Below are positions 35,701 to 43,255 of a stretch of DNA of 64,000 nucleotides, in pieces (the first letter of the stretch is position 1; every line of letters begins with the position of its first letter). A model generated the notes under the pieces. The model was not told the DNA's origin, did not search any database, and saw only the letters and a program-made list of their open reading frames with translations. The position numbers and the translations under genes were made by a program. Origin of the DNA: Caldimonas brevitalea (GTDB lineage Bacteria; Pseudomonadota; Gammaproteobacteria; Burkholderiales; Burkholderiaceae_C); assembly GCF_001017435.1 (NCBI RefSeq), contig NZ_CP011371.1, positions 1,364,001 through 1,428,000 of the forward strand, in the 5' to 3' direction.

Positions 35701-36179
35701 CGCTGCAGCGCTACTGGCAGCACCAGGTCTCGCCCGGTGCCTACACCTGGTGGGAGGGCGACGGCGAGGAGAACAGCTCGCACGGCTGGGAGGCCGTGCG
35801 GGGCTGGGTCGAGCCGCGCCATGTGACGCCTCACTACGGCACCGCCGCCGAGGTGCTGGCCTTGCAACTCGACATGCTGACCCTGCTCGATCCGGGAGCC
35901 GACGAGGCCACCCTGGTGATCGGCGCCGGCGTGCGCCGCGAATGGCTGCAGCGACCCATTGCGGTGCGCGGCATCCAGGTGCGCGGCGCGACGGTCGATT
36001 GGCGCTGGGACGGGCAACGGGTCGAGGTGAGCAGTGTGGGCCGCCGTCATCCGGTGCGCCTGGCGCCGGTGTTCCCGCCCGGCACACCGGTGGTGATCCA
36101 GCATGCCGAATCGACGGGCGCTGCGGCCGCGCCTGCCGAGCCGGCCGCGTCGGCCGCGCCGGCTGCCGCCACGCCGTGA
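32778..36179 (+). CDS. Very large membrane protein: GT-C-like N-terminal half fused to a six-hairpin-glycosidase-like C-terminal half
   Basis: 1133 residues. The first ~430 residues are polytopic (about 10-12 TM helices). Acidic residues in the first loop (WTDAGNGWFQSDVVRVLGD, then EWDGDHKRARVHPIF) resemble GT-C glycosyltransferases that use polyprenyl-phosphate sugars. A beta-rich linker spans ~440-640. Residues ~650-1045 look like an (alpha/alpha)6 toroid: YGQPWTRETAYAVAALARAG (Trp689), ALWALEEYASRAGDPAFD, and the aromatic/acidic YTWWEGDGEENSSHGWEAVRGW. That resembles glycogen-debranching, GH15 or GH65-like enzymes. An Ala/Pro-rich tail ends the protein. It starts 8 bp after the HAD-UbiA gene. 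Coupling of a lipid-sugar transferase with a glycosidase- or phosphorylase-like domain in one chain is unusual and I cannot assign a reaction. Confidence 0.65.
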   Translation: MSVPLQEQAGQPSSRSWRLSTDQWCCLGLTVLAFVTAFALGVTAPDRLYAPETLLFWTDAGNGWFQSDVVRVLGDMSEWDGDHKRARVHPIFSLVTIPVVAAIQALLSVDARTATALYGGATAAATVCLLFLTLRRLGRTTLESALLCLLLGVSAGWLFFYTIPESFQLGALTIAIVLFVGSAPVASARREGLRVSLASAASLSITVTNWMFGWLLAITRLRPLAALIATVAAFALVVGLALVQQRLMPTTALFTEGTNEQSYILKEDAGGPLLISKVFWFDSMLAPQPDRVGPNPYWKGLSMQRADLGSGSLVGWPALVLWIGVLALGFLGLRHARAPKGFRLLLLGGLAGQWALHLVYGEETFLYALHLAPLLVVLASFAFESRLRPLVLIALFAMVGLFAFNNVTVLVDSKAYAARLGSTRTALLEEMQRRPLGPWPRGDGHVLVGTPGSALGAKGYFEPGGSFSPWVGSFGISLWVTDNTGKTRHTSDSFPKEQTTQRVTLEQGRWPGVAFETPAYTGRWQQDVGGGAWRLRLDASASLPGEQRIELLLRGVGPAAGPVERLEWSPETHELQVNGRWRVRLPEQAQVQLGDEQRDAFAAPQRVNSISSATGWAYARVVLPRAAVVVSIEPLQAVNEAGPAVQVPQIEGTDAVFVDSLRAQLFHLGMAIDRGTLPPGDPLNYGQPWTRETAYAVAALARAGNLVLARDLAMDLARRDFFGGFGSEASAPGLALWALEEYASRAGDPAFDRAVWPHVSRKAQWLLDCLGAKGALLAEPQGPFLARFAITQETKLACLPGSDGLMAGRTDWHVPRMYLSAFAYRGLMDAAQFATRLGHSAQAAQWRGAAEGLRQAWNRRMAEQGAGGQPTRDDLVRWMRAGAEAQGFFGARNVAKLWAGTRKEGGDLANPRTYVTGTWPTGIAREARQAYAQRLHQQDVPGPVAGAPMPKKSYFDIAIAHQSLYLGQPDRTWTTLQRYWQHQVSPGAYTWWEGDGEENSSHGWEAVRGWVEPRHVTPHYGTAAEVLALQLDMLTLLDPGADEATLVIGAGVRREWLQRPIAVRGIQVRGATVDWRWDGQRVEVSSVGRRHPVRLAPVFPPGTPVVIQHAESTGAAAAPAEPAASAAPAAATP

Positions 36180-36213
36180 CAACGTATCGTTCGAACACAC
36201 AAGGAAGTACAAG

Positions 36214-36585
36214 ATGACCGCAAGACTGCTCCTGCTCATCCTCACCAGCGTCGGCATGTCGTCGCTGGCCCAGATCATGCTGAAGTTCGGCATGTCCAAG
36301 CCCGGCATGCAGGGGCCGTTCGACGGTGCCGGGCCGGTGGCGCTGGCCTTCGCGACCAACCCGTTCGTGGTCGGCGGCCTCGCCCTCTATGGGCTGGGGG
36401 CGATGGTCTGGCTGGCGGTGCTGGCGCGCATCGACGTCAGCGTCGCCTATCCTTTTGTCGGGCTGGGGTTCATTCTGACGATGGCCCTCGGCTATTGGTT
36501 GTTCAATGAACCGCTGTCCACCGCCCGCGTGCTTGGCACGCTGCTGATCGTGTCGGGCGTCGTGCTCGTCGCGCGTTCGGCCTGA
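36214..36585 (+). CDS. EmrE/SMR-like four-helix membrane protein (small DMT superfamily)
   Basis: 123 residues with four TM helices: LLLLILTSVGMSSLAQIMLKFG, NPFVVGGLALYGLGAMVWLAVLA, VAYPFVGLGFILTMALGYWLF, and VLGTLLIVSGVVLVARSA. The pattern RIDVSVAYPFVGLGFILT is typical of EmrE-like and ArnE/ArnF-like proteins. In polysaccharide loci such proteins are proposed to flip polyprenyl-phosphate monosaccharides, as ArnE/F do for undecaprenyl-phosphate-aminoarabinose. Between the HAD-UbiA/GT-C pair and a run of glycosyltransferases, that role fits better than drug efflux; this is inference. The ATG at 36214 has an AAGGAAG ribosome-binding site. A strictly catalytic Glu like EmrE Glu14 is not at its usual place (Gln is found in the first helix), which also argues against drug transport. 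Confidence 0.78.
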   Translation: MTARLLLLILTSVGMSSLAQIMLKFGMSKPGMQGPFDGAGPVALAFATNPFVVGGLALYGLGAMVWLAVLARIDVSVAYPFVGLGFILTMALGYWLFNEPLSTARVLGTLLIVSGVVLVARSA

Positions 36586-36604
36586 GGGCCGGCAAAGGAC
36601 CGTC

Positions 36605-37807
36605 ATGTCCAAGCAAGATACCCGAGTGGTGGTGTTCGACCAGGCCATCGCGGCGGCCAGCCCCGCGGGCAGTTGCGTGCTGGCCGAGATCGTGGGGCTG
36701 GCCGAGTCGCGCCGCATCACGGTGTTCTCCGACCGGTGCGAAGTGGCGCAGCCGGGGCGCATCGACTGGGTGCGCGTGCCGCTGCCCAAAGGGCCGATCG
36801 TGTTGCGCTACGTCGCCTTCCAGCTGCTCGCGCCGATGCTCTACACGGCCTGGCGGCTGCGCGGCAACCGGGCCGACCAGGTGCAGACGACGCAGGGGCA
36901 GTACGTGGGCGCCGACATCGCCTACGCCCACTTCTGCCACCGGGCCTATCTGAACGGCCCGTGGAAGTCGTCGCCGGTGAAGGGCCTGCGCCGGCTGGCG
37001 CGTGAGGCCAACCATCGCTTCAACGCCATCTTCGAGCGCCGTGCCTTTCTGCGTGCACGGCGTATCGTGGTGCCGTCGCTCGGGCTGGCGCGCGAGTTGT
37101 CGCGCGAGTATCCGGACGTCGCCGATCGTATCGTCACGATCGCCAACCCGGTCGACGTGGCCCGTTTCGCCCGCCCGGCCGACTTCGACCGGGCCGCGTT
37201 CCGGCAGCCGCTGGGCCTTGCGCCCGATGCCGTGGTGCTGTCGTTCATGGCGCTGGGCGACTTCGCCCGCAAGGGGCTGGGCGTCGTGATCGAGGCCCTG
37301 GCCGGGCTGCCCGAGCCCCTCCGGGCGCAGGCGCAGGTGCTGGTCATCGGCGGCCAGCAGCGTGAGATCGACGAGTACCAGGCGATCGCCACGCGCCATG
37401 GTGTGGGCGATCGGCTGCGTTTTGTCGGCCTGCAGAAAGACGTCAGGCCTTATCTCTGGGCGGCCGACGTGTTTGCGTTTCCGTCGCTTTACGAGATCTT
37501 CTCGTTGGCCATCCTGCAGGCCGCCGCGGCGGGCCTGCCGACCCTGGTGACCCAAGGACTGTACGGCGCCGAAGAATTCGTGCGCGACGGCGAGAACGGC
37601 TGGCTGGCGCCGCGCACGCCCGAAGGTGTGCGCGCCGCGCTGGCGCAGGCGATCGGCGAGCGGCACCGGCTGCCGCAGTGGTCGGCCGCGGCCCAGCAGG
37701 CGGTGCAGCAGTATTCGCGCGAGGCCTTCGTCGCGAAATGGCAGAACCTGTACGCCGGGCTCGATGGCGCGCAAGCCGCAGTGGGTGCAGCGGAGGTGAC
37801 GCAATGA
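36605..37807 (+). CDS. GT4-type glycosyltransferase
   Basis: 400 residues with a GT-B fold. Glycos_transf_4-like N-terminal part (VVVFDQAIAAASPAGSCVLAEIVGLAE, then the ATPGQ-like VQTTQGQYVGADIAYAHFCHR). GT4 C-terminal part: FMALGDFARKGLGVVIEALAGL, LVIGGQQREIDEY, VGLQKDVRPYLWAADVFAFPSLYEIFSLAILQAAAAGLPTLV (E-x7 region at YEIFSLAILQA). It is soluble and peripheral, acting on the lipid-linked repeat at the cytosolic face; the sugar is not predictable. 19 bp after the EmrE-like gene. Its stop overlaps the next start by ATGA. Confidence 0.88.
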   Translation: MSKQDTRVVVFDQAIAAASPAGSCVLAEIVGLAESRRITVFSDRCEVAQPGRIDWVRVPLPKGPIVLRYVAFQLLAPMLYTAWRLRGNRADQVQTTQGQYVGADIAYAHFCHRAYLNGPWKSSPVKGLRRLAREANHRFNAIFERRAFLRARRIVVPSLGLARELSREYPDVADRIVTIANPVDVARFARPADFDRAAFRQPLGLAPDAVVLSFMALGDFARKGLGVVIEALAGLPEPLRAQAQVLVIGGQQREIDEYQAIATRHGVGDRLRFVGLQKDVRPYLWAADVFAFPSLYEIFSLAILQAAAAGLPTLVTQGLYGAEEFVRDGENGWLAPRTPEGVRAALAQAIGERHRLPQWSAAAQQAVQQYSREAFVAKWQNLYAGLDGAQAAVGAAEVTQ

Positions 37808-39150
37808 CCGTCGTCGGCAGGCCCGAGGGGCACGACCACGTGATGCCGCTGCCCGGCCAGCGCCCCATGGCGGGGATGAGCCGGGTCGCGACCGCAGGCG
37901 CGGCACCGTCTTCGCCCACGCCGCCCGGGACCGGACCGACGTCGCATCAGGAGCGCGGCCGCGGCGCGCCGCAGCTGCAGCGGGTGCTGTTCGTGCACAA
38001 CGGCTACCGGGTGCGCGGCGGCGAGGACAGCGTGGTCGACTCCGAGATCGAGTTGTTGCGCCAGCGCGGCCACGAGGTCATCGAATACCGGCGCCACAAC
38101 GACGAGATCGGCGCCGGCTCCAAGTTGAGCCTGCTGCGCGACACCATCTGGTCGCCGCGCAGCCACGCCGACGTGCGCCGGCTGATCCGCGAGCAGCAGG
38201 TGGACGTGGTGCATGTGCACAACACGCTGCCCTTGGTGTCGCCGGCGGTCTACTGGGCCGCGGCGGCCGAGTCGGTGCCGGTGGTGCAGACGCTGCACAA
38301 CTTCCGGCTGATGTGCCCGCAGGCGCTGTTCCTGCGGGAAGAGCGGGTCTGCGAAGACTGTGTGGGCCATGTGCCGTGGCGGGCGGTGAGGCACCGCTGC
38401 TATCGCGATTCGACAGTGCAATCGGCAGTCGTGGCGGGCATGTTGACCACACACCGCATGCTCGGTACCTATCGCGACAAGGTCACCCGCTACATCGCGC
38501 TCAACGAGTTCTGCCGCACCAAATTCATCGAAGGCGGCCTGCCGGCGGACCGTATCGTGCTGAAACCCAACTTCGTCGACCTGCCGCCGCAAGACGTCGC
38601 CGAGCGCCGCCAGGGCGGTCTGTTCGTCGGGCGGTTGTCGAAGGAGAAGGGCTTGAGCGTGCTGAGCGAGGCCGCGAAGCGGCTGCCGCAGCCCAACATC
38701 ACGGTGATCGGCGGCGGTGAGCTGGAACCCGAGGCGCGCGCCGCCTTCGGCGAGCGTATGGTGGGCTTCAAGCCGCTGCCCGAAATCCTGGCGCTGATGT
38801 CGGCCGCGAGTTATCTCGTGATCCCGAGCATCTGGTACGAGAACTTCCCGCGCACCATCGTCGAGGCGTATGCCTGCGGACTGCCGGTGATCGCAAGCCG
38901 TTTGGGGGCCTTGCCCGAGATCGTGGTCGAGGGCCACAGCGGCCTGCTGTTCGACCCCGGCTCGCCACAGGACCTGGCGGACAAGCTCGCCTGGGCCGAA
39001 GCGCATCCGCACGAGATGCGCCAGATGGGGCACAACGCGCGCGCGCTCTACGAGCGGCTCTACACGCCACAACGCAACTACGAGCGATTGATCGAGATCT
39101 ACGCCGAGGCCCGACAGGCCGTGCCCGGTCGCGCCGCCCAGGCCGCATGA
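37804..39150 (+). CDS. GT4-type glycosyltransferase with an N-terminal disordered extension
   Basis: 448 residues; the first ~55 are Pro/Gly/Thr-rich and absent from typical relatives. The GT4 fold then begins with RVLFVHNGYRVRGGEDSVVDSEIELLRQRGHE. A Cys-rich insertion lies in the N-terminal domain (FRLMCPQALFLREERVCEDCVGHVPWRAVRHRCYRDS), a pattern seen in one group of EPS GT4 enzymes where the cysteines may bind a metal. C-terminal signature: FVGRLSKEKGLSVLSEAAKRL and IPSIWYENFPRTIVEAYACGLPVIASRLGALPEIV. The start ATG at 37804 overlaps the upstream stop; an internal start around residue 40-55 cannot be excluded. A strong hairpin follows the stop. Confidence 0.87.
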   Translation: MTVVGRPEGHDHVMPLPGQRPMAGMSRVATAGAAPSSPTPPGTGPTSHQERGRGAPQLQRVLFVHNGYRVRGGEDSVVDSEIELLRQRGHEVIEYRRHNDEIGAGSKLSLLRDTIWSPRSHADVRRLIREQQVDVVHVHNTLPLVSPAVYWAAAAESVPVVQTLHNFRLMCPQALFLREERVCEDCVGHVPWRAVRHRCYRDSTVQSAVVAGMLTTHRMLGTYRDKVTRYIALNEFCRTKFIEGGLPADRIVLKPNFVDLPPQDVAERRQGGLFVGRLSKEKGLSVLSEAAKRLPQPNITVIGGGELEPEARAAFGERMVGFKPLPEILALMSAASYLVIPSIWYENFPRTIVEAYACGLPVIASRLGALPEIVVEGHSGLLFDPGSPQDLADKLAWAEAHPHEMRQMGHNARALYERLYTPQRNYERLIEIYAEARQAVPGRAAQAA

Positions 39151-39158
39151 GCCCGGGA

Positions 39159-39192
39159 CCGCGTGGCGCCGGGCGGGCCCGGCGCCACGCGG
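39159..39192 (+). terminator. Perfect 15-bp intra-operon hairpin
   Basis: CCGCGTGGCGCCGGG (39159-39173) and CCCGGCGCCACGCGG (39178-39192) pair perfectly around a CGGG loop, 8 nt after a glycosyltransferase stop. There is no T-run, so it may stabilise the upstream mRNA or pause RNA polymerase rather than fully terminate; genes continue on the same strand. Confidence 0.6.
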
Positions 39193-39259
39193 CATGCTCC
39201 GGTGTGTCGAGCCGGCACAGCGGGGTCGACCGCAACTTCGTGCAGCGATGCAGGATCGT

Positions 39260-40498
39260 ATGAAACAAGAACCGACCGTCATGCTCAAGCAAGCCAGCGG
39301 CAGCCCGCCGGACACCCCGGCGGGCGTTGCCGCCGCCCCTCAACGCGCCACCGGCACCTCTGTGCGCCGCCCCCGCGCGGTGGTGGTGCAACGGCGCATG
39401 ACCCACTACCGCCTGCCCTTGTTCGAGCAGATGCGCGCGCGGCTCGACGCGATGGGCATCGAGTTGACCGTGGTCTACGGCGACCCGAAGCCCGGCGAGG
39501 CCGAGAACAACGACGGCGGCGACCTTTCATGGGGCGTGCACGTGCCCTGCCGGTATCTGTTGCGCGAGAAGGTCTGCTGGCAAGACCCGTCGGCGGTGCT
39601 GCACGACGCCGACCTGATCGTCGTGACGCAAGAGAACAACCTGCTGTTCAACTACCTGCTGCCGATGAAGCACCGCGGGTTGAAGCGAGCCTTCTGGGGG
39701 CACGGCCGCAACTTCCAGGCGCTCAACCCCAACTCGCTGAGCGAGCGTTTCAAGCGGCTGTTCGTCAGCCGGGTCGACTGGTGGTTCGCCTACACCGACC
39801 TGAGCGCCGACGTGGTGGTCGACGCCGGCTTTCCGCGCGAGCGCATCACGGTGCTCAACAACGCGATCGACACCACCGCGCTGCAGCAGCACCTCGACAG
39901 TGTGACGCCCGAGCGGGCAGCAGCCGCGCGCCAGGCCTACGGCATCCCGCCGGGGCCGATCGGCCTGATGCTGGCCTCGCTGATCCCCGACAAGCGGCCC
40001 GAGTTCCTGCTCGAGGCGGCGCGCCGGGTGCGCCAGCAGGTGCCCGACTTCCAGCTGGTGCTGGTGGGCGAGGGCCCGCTGCGCGACATGATCAAGCGCG
40101 CCGCCGCCGAGTCGGGCGGCTGGGTCCACTGGATGGGGCTGCGCAAGGGCGCCGAAAAGGCCGAGCTGCTGAAGATGAGCACCGTGATGCTCAACCCCGG
40201 CAAGGTCGGCCTCAACGTCGTCGATGCGCTGCAGGCGCGGGTGCCGATGATCACCACCGACTGCAAGACCCATTCGCCCGAGGTTTCTTACCTTCGCCAC
40301 GGTGTCAACGGCCTGATGACGGCCGACGATATCGATGCGTATGCGAACAGCATCGCCGAGTTGCTGCGCGACGAAGTGCGGCTGGACGTGCTGCGCGATG
40401 GCTGCGCGCGCGAAGCCGCGACGATCTCGATCGAGCAGATGGCCGAGCGCTTCTGCGAGGGCATCCGCGAGTGCCTGGCGGCGCCGGCCAAGCGATGA
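39260..40498 (+). CDS. GT4-type glycosyltransferase
   Basis: 412 residues. After ~37 disordered residues the GT-B fold begins: RAVVVQRRMTHYRLPLFEQMRARLDAMGIELTVVYGD. The N-terminal domain contains the membrane-contact-like GHGRNFQALNPNSLSERFKRLF. The donor-binding half has LMLASLIPDKRPEFLLEAARRVRQ, LVLVGEGPLRDMIKRAAAE and VMLNPGKVGLNVVDALQARVPMITTD. Function in assembling the repeat unit is expected; the sugar is unknown. Several in-frame ATGs exist (39194, 39248, 39260, 39281); I chose 39260 for an AGGA just upstream and because the region before it lacks similarity to the family. Weak Shine-Dalgarno overall. Confidence 0.85.
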   Translation: MKQEPTVMLKQASGSPPDTPAGVAAAPQRATGTSVRRPRAVVVQRRMTHYRLPLFEQMRARLDAMGIELTVVYGDPKPGEAENNDGGDLSWGVHVPCRYLLREKVCWQDPSAVLHDADLIVVTQENNLLFNYLLPMKHRGLKRAFWGHGRNFQALNPNSLSERFKRLFVSRVDWWFAYTDLSADVVVDAGFPRERITVLNNAIDTTALQQHLDSVTPERAAAARQAYGIPPGPIGLMLASLIPDKRPEFLLEAARRVRQQVPDFQLVLVGEGPLRDMIKRAAAESGGWVHWMGLRKGAEKAELLKMSTVMLNPGKVGLNVVDALQARVPMITTDCKTHSPEVSYLRHGVNGLMTADDIDAYANSIAELLRDEVRLDVLRDGCAREAATISIEQMAERFCEGIRECLAAPAKR

Positions 40499-40697
40499 GG
40501 GCGTGGGAGGGGCGACGCGCAGCGGCTTGGCGTTGCGTCCTGACACCGATGAAAGAACTTCACATGCTAATTTCTCGCCGGCGCGCCACGGCGATGCCGC
40601 TGCTAGAGGGGCGCGCCGCGACAGCGGGCGTCGCCCGGCCCGAAGCTTGCATTCGGCGGCGCAGGCGCGCCCATTTCAACCCTGCAGGAGGATTACC
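40499..40697 (+). promoter_or_regulatory. Non-coding gap before the sORF-wecG pair
   Basis: About 200 bp. An AT-rich island (ACATGCTAATTT, 40562-40573) sits 18-19 bp after CTGACA (40540-40545), a weak sigma-70-like arrangement that could give an internal promoter for wecG and ugd. GC-rich small palindromes (GGCGCGCC) are present. No gene recognised except the possible 40-residue ORF that begins at 40698. Confidence 0.3.
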
Positions 40698-40820
40698 ATG
40701 CTGCTGACCGCCGAGACGACGGTCGCCCCGACCGACCCTGGCCGCGACGCCAGGTCGCTGCAGCACACGCGCGCCGCGGGACGGCGTGCGGTGCACCGGA
40801 GCCAGAAGAGAGCACCATGA
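40698..40820 (+). CDS. Possible 40-residue leader/bridging ORF before wecG
   Basis: ATG at 40698 preceded by a near-perfect ribosome-binding site (AGGAGGA, ending 7 nt before the ATG). It encodes 40 residues, basic and Ala/Arg/Thr-rich (MLLTAETTVAPTD ... VHRSQKRAP), with no TM helix or known domain. Its TGA overlaps the wecG ATG (ATGA), so translation of wecG could depend on it. The consensus Shine-Dalgarno is stronger than that of most genes around it, and wecG itself also has only a moderate GAAGAGAG. The same geometry occurs at 22369-22458. It could instead be a real small protein. Confidence 0.42.
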   Translation: MLLTAETTVAPTDPGRDARSLQHTRAAGRRAVHRSQKRAP

Positions 40821-41602
40821 CACAACAGGCAGTACCTTCCCGCAGCGTCGGCTCGGTGCTTGGCTCGCCCATCGACGCGCTGTCGTGGGACGAGGCGGTC
40901 GGCCGCCTGGTGAACTGGGGCGGGCGGCGCGAGTCGCGCTACGTCTGCATCTGCAACGTGCATTCGGTCGTCACCGCGACGCAGGACAGCGAGTTCCGCA
41001 AGGTCATCGACCATGCCGACATGTCCACGCCCGACGGCGCCCCGGTGGCCTGGGCCTTGCGGCGCGCCGGGTTCGCCGGCCAGGACCGCATCAACGGCCC
41101 CGACCTGATGTGGAAGTATTTGGCCGAAGCGCAACGCCTTGGTCAGGTGGTGTTCTTCTACGGTGGAACCGACGACACTCTCGCCAAGCTCCAGCAGGCC
41201 TTGCTGAAGGCGTTCCCGCGGCTCAAGATCGGCGGCATGGTGTCGCCGCCGTTCCGTCCGTTGACGCCGCAGGAAGACCAGGCCTACGTCGACCAGATCA
41301 ACGGGGCCGGCACCGCGGTGCTGTTCGTCGGCATCGGCTGCCCCAAGCAAGAGAAGTGGATGGCCGCTCACCGGGGCCGCGTGCATGCGGTGATGGTCGG
41401 GGTCGGCGCGGCGTTCGACTACCATGCCGGCACCATCAAGCGGGCGCCGCTGTGGATGCAGCGGTCGGGCCTGGAATGGTTTTACCGGCTGATGAGCGAG
41501 CCGAGGCGGCTCTGGAAACGCTACCTGGTCACCAATAGCATCTTCGTGATGCGCATGCTGCCGGCCATCTTCTCCGGGCGCACCGCGGCACGCGGCCGGT
41601 GA
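40817..41602 (+). CDS. WecG/TagA/CpsF-family glycosyltransferase
   Basis: 261 residues matching GT26: VLGSPIDALSWDEAVGRLVNW at the N-terminus, then TPDGAPVAWALRRAGF (TPDG...W), RINGPDLMWKYL, VFFYGGTDDTLAKLQQAL, the signature VLFVGIGCPKQEKWMAAHRG, and GVGAAFDYHAGTIKRAPLWMQRSGLEWFYRLMSEPRRLWKRY. Members such as WecG and TagA add ManNAcA, ManNAc or similar residues to undecaprenyl-linked acceptors; the sugar here is unknown. C-terminal amphipathic/basic region anchors it to the inner membrane. The ATG at 40817 overlaps the stop of a 40-residue ORF. Confidence 0.94.
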   Translation: MTQQAVPSRSVGSVLGSPIDALSWDEAVGRLVNWGGRRESRYVCICNVHSVVTATQDSEFRKVIDHADMSTPDGAPVAWALRRAGFAGQDRINGPDLMWKYLAEAQRLGQVVFFYGGTDDTLAKLQQALLKAFPRLKIGGMVSPPFRPLTPQEDQAYVDQINGAGTAVLFVGIGCPKQEKWMAAHRGRVHAVMVGVGAAFDYHAGTIKRAPLWMQRSGLEWFYRLMSEPRRLWKRYLVTNSIFVMRMLPAIFSGRTAARGR

Positions 41603-41691
41603 TCAGGTCACCGGCAGGCAGGCAGGCAGGAAACAGGGGGGCCGCGCAGTGCAGCAAGGCCCGCTCGAATGAACATACAAGAGGTTGAGTC

Positions 41692-43014
41692 ATGAAGGTC
41701 ACGGTCGTCGGTACCGGTTATGTGGGCTTGGTCACGGGCGCGTGCTTGTCCGAGATGGGCAACCACGTGTTGTGCCTGGATGTGGACCCCGAGAAGATCC
41801 GGGTGCTCAAGGAAGGCGGCATCCCGATCTATGAGCCGGGGCTGCTGGAGATGGTGCAGCGTAATGCGGCGGCCGGCCGCCTCGAATTCACCACCGACAT
41901 CGAGCAGGCGGTGGCGCACGGCACCATCCAATTCATCGCCGTCGGCACGCCCCCCGACGAAGACGGCTCTGCCGATCTGAAGTACGTGCTCGCCGCGGCC
42001 CGCAACATCGGCCGTTTGATGACCGACTTCAAGGTCGTGGTCGACAAGAGCACGGTGCCGGTGGGCACCGGCGACAAGGTCAAGGCGGCGGTCCAGGACG
42101 AGTTGGACAAGCGCGGCCTGAAGCTCGATTTCGCGGTGGCCTCCAACCCCGAGTTCCTGAAAGAAGGCGCCGCGGTGGCCGACTTCATGCGCCCGGACCG
42201 CGTGGTGGTGGGCGCCGAAGACGAGCGCGCCATTTTGCTGATGCGGGCCCTGTACGCGCCTTTCGTGCGCAACCACGACCGCATGATGCTGATGGACATC
42301 CGCAGCGCCGAGTTCACCAAGTACGCCGCCAACGCGATGCTCGCCACCCGCATCAGCTTCATGAACGAGCTGGCGCTGGTGGCCGAGAAGCTGGGGGCCG
42401 ACATCGAGCTGGTGCGCCAGGGCATCGGCAGCGACCCGCGCATCGGCTTCCACTTCCTGTACGCCGGCTGCGGCTACGGCGGCTCGTGCTTCCCGAAAGA
42501 CGTCAAGGCGCTGATCAAGACCGCGGCCGATGCCGGCCAGCCGCTGCAGCTGCTGCAGTCGGTCGAAGAGGTCAACGACCGCCAGAAGCTGGTGCTGGTC
42601 GACAAGATCGTCAAGCGCTATGGCGCAGACCTCTCCGGCAAGACCTTCGCGGTCTGGGGCCTGGCCTTCAAGCCCAACACCGATGACATGCGCGAGGCTC
42701 CGAGCCGCGTGATCATCGAAGAGCTGGTGCGGCGCGGCGCCAAGCTGCAGGCTTACGACCCGGTCGCGGCGCACGAGGCGCAACGGGTGCTCGAAGACGT
42801 GTCGGGGCTGAGCTTCGCCGAGTCGGGCCCGGCAGCGCTCGAAGGGGCCGATGCGCTGGTCATCGTCACCGAGTGGAAGGAGTTCCGCACGCCCGACTTC
42901 GACGCGCTGCGCAACTCGCTGCGCGACAAGACGGTGTTCGACGGGCGCAATCTCTATGAGCCGGCGCTGATGAAGACGCTGGGCCTGGAGTACCACGCGA
43001 TCGGCCGGGCCTGA
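41692..43014 (+). CDS. ugd: UDP-glucose 6-dehydrogenase
   Basis: 440 residues. NAD-binding N-terminus [23 protein letters not shown], the family motif [35 protein letters not shown], and the catalytic Cys266 in [12 protein letters not shown]. The C-terminal UDP-binding domain has [18 protein letters not shown]. It oxidises UDP-glucose to UDP-glucuronate, so a glucuronic acid (or a derived sugar) in the EPS is likely. It is the last gene of the second rightward operon and is followed ~100 bp later by a strong intrinsic terminator. A (GGCA)n run of four units lies upstream (about 41613-41630). Confidence 0.97.
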   Translation: MKVTVVGTGYVGLVTGACLSEMGNHVLCLDVDPEKIRVLKEGGIPIYEPGLLEMVQRNAAAGRLEFTTDIEQAVAHGTIQFIAVGTPPDEDGSADLKYVLAAARNIGRLMTDFKVVVDKSTVPVGTGDKVKAAVQDELDKRGLKLDFAVASNPEFLKEGAAVADFMRPDRVVVGAEDERAILLMRALYAPFVRNHDRMMLMDIRSAEFTKYAANAMLATRISFMNELALVAEKLGADIELVRQGIGSDPRIGFHFLYAGCGYGGSCFPKDVKALIKTAADAGQPLQLLQSVEEVNDRQKLVLVDKIVKRYGADLSGKTFAVWGLAFKPNTDDMREAPSRVIIEELVRRGAKLQAYDPVAAHEAQRVLEDVSGLSFAESGPAALEGADALVIVTEWKEFRTPDFDALRNSLRDKTVFDGRNLYEPALMKTLGLEYHAIGRA

Positions 43015-43112
43015 TCGCCGCTGTGGCGGCGGACGCTGCGGCCCCTTGGGCGGCGGCGCCGGTCGCCGCAGGGCAGGGGGAGCCGCGGCGGCGTGGCTGA
43101 CCGGATACTCGA

Positions 43113-43148
43113 GCACAAGGGGCGCTGCGGCGCCCCTTGTGCTTTTTT
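43113..43148 (+). terminator. Strong intrinsic terminator after ugd
   Basis: A perfect 13-bp stem, GCACAAGGGGCGC (43113-43125) with GCGCCCCTTGTGC (43130-43142), a TGCG tetraloop and then TTTTTT. This closes the operon that begins at 31271. Confidence 0.93.
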
Positions 43149-43255
43149 GCTGTTCCGTGGCTGAGGACCTGAGTGACTTACTGCCGATGCTGCATCGGCC
43201 CGGTCCCGGTAAAGTTCAAAGCGCACGACATGACACGGGCGAGCGGGGGAGACGG

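Noticed and set aside
43113..43148. Attenuator or riboswitch after ugd
   Set aside because: The perfect stem plus six T is simply a classical terminator; no aptamer-like structure is seen.
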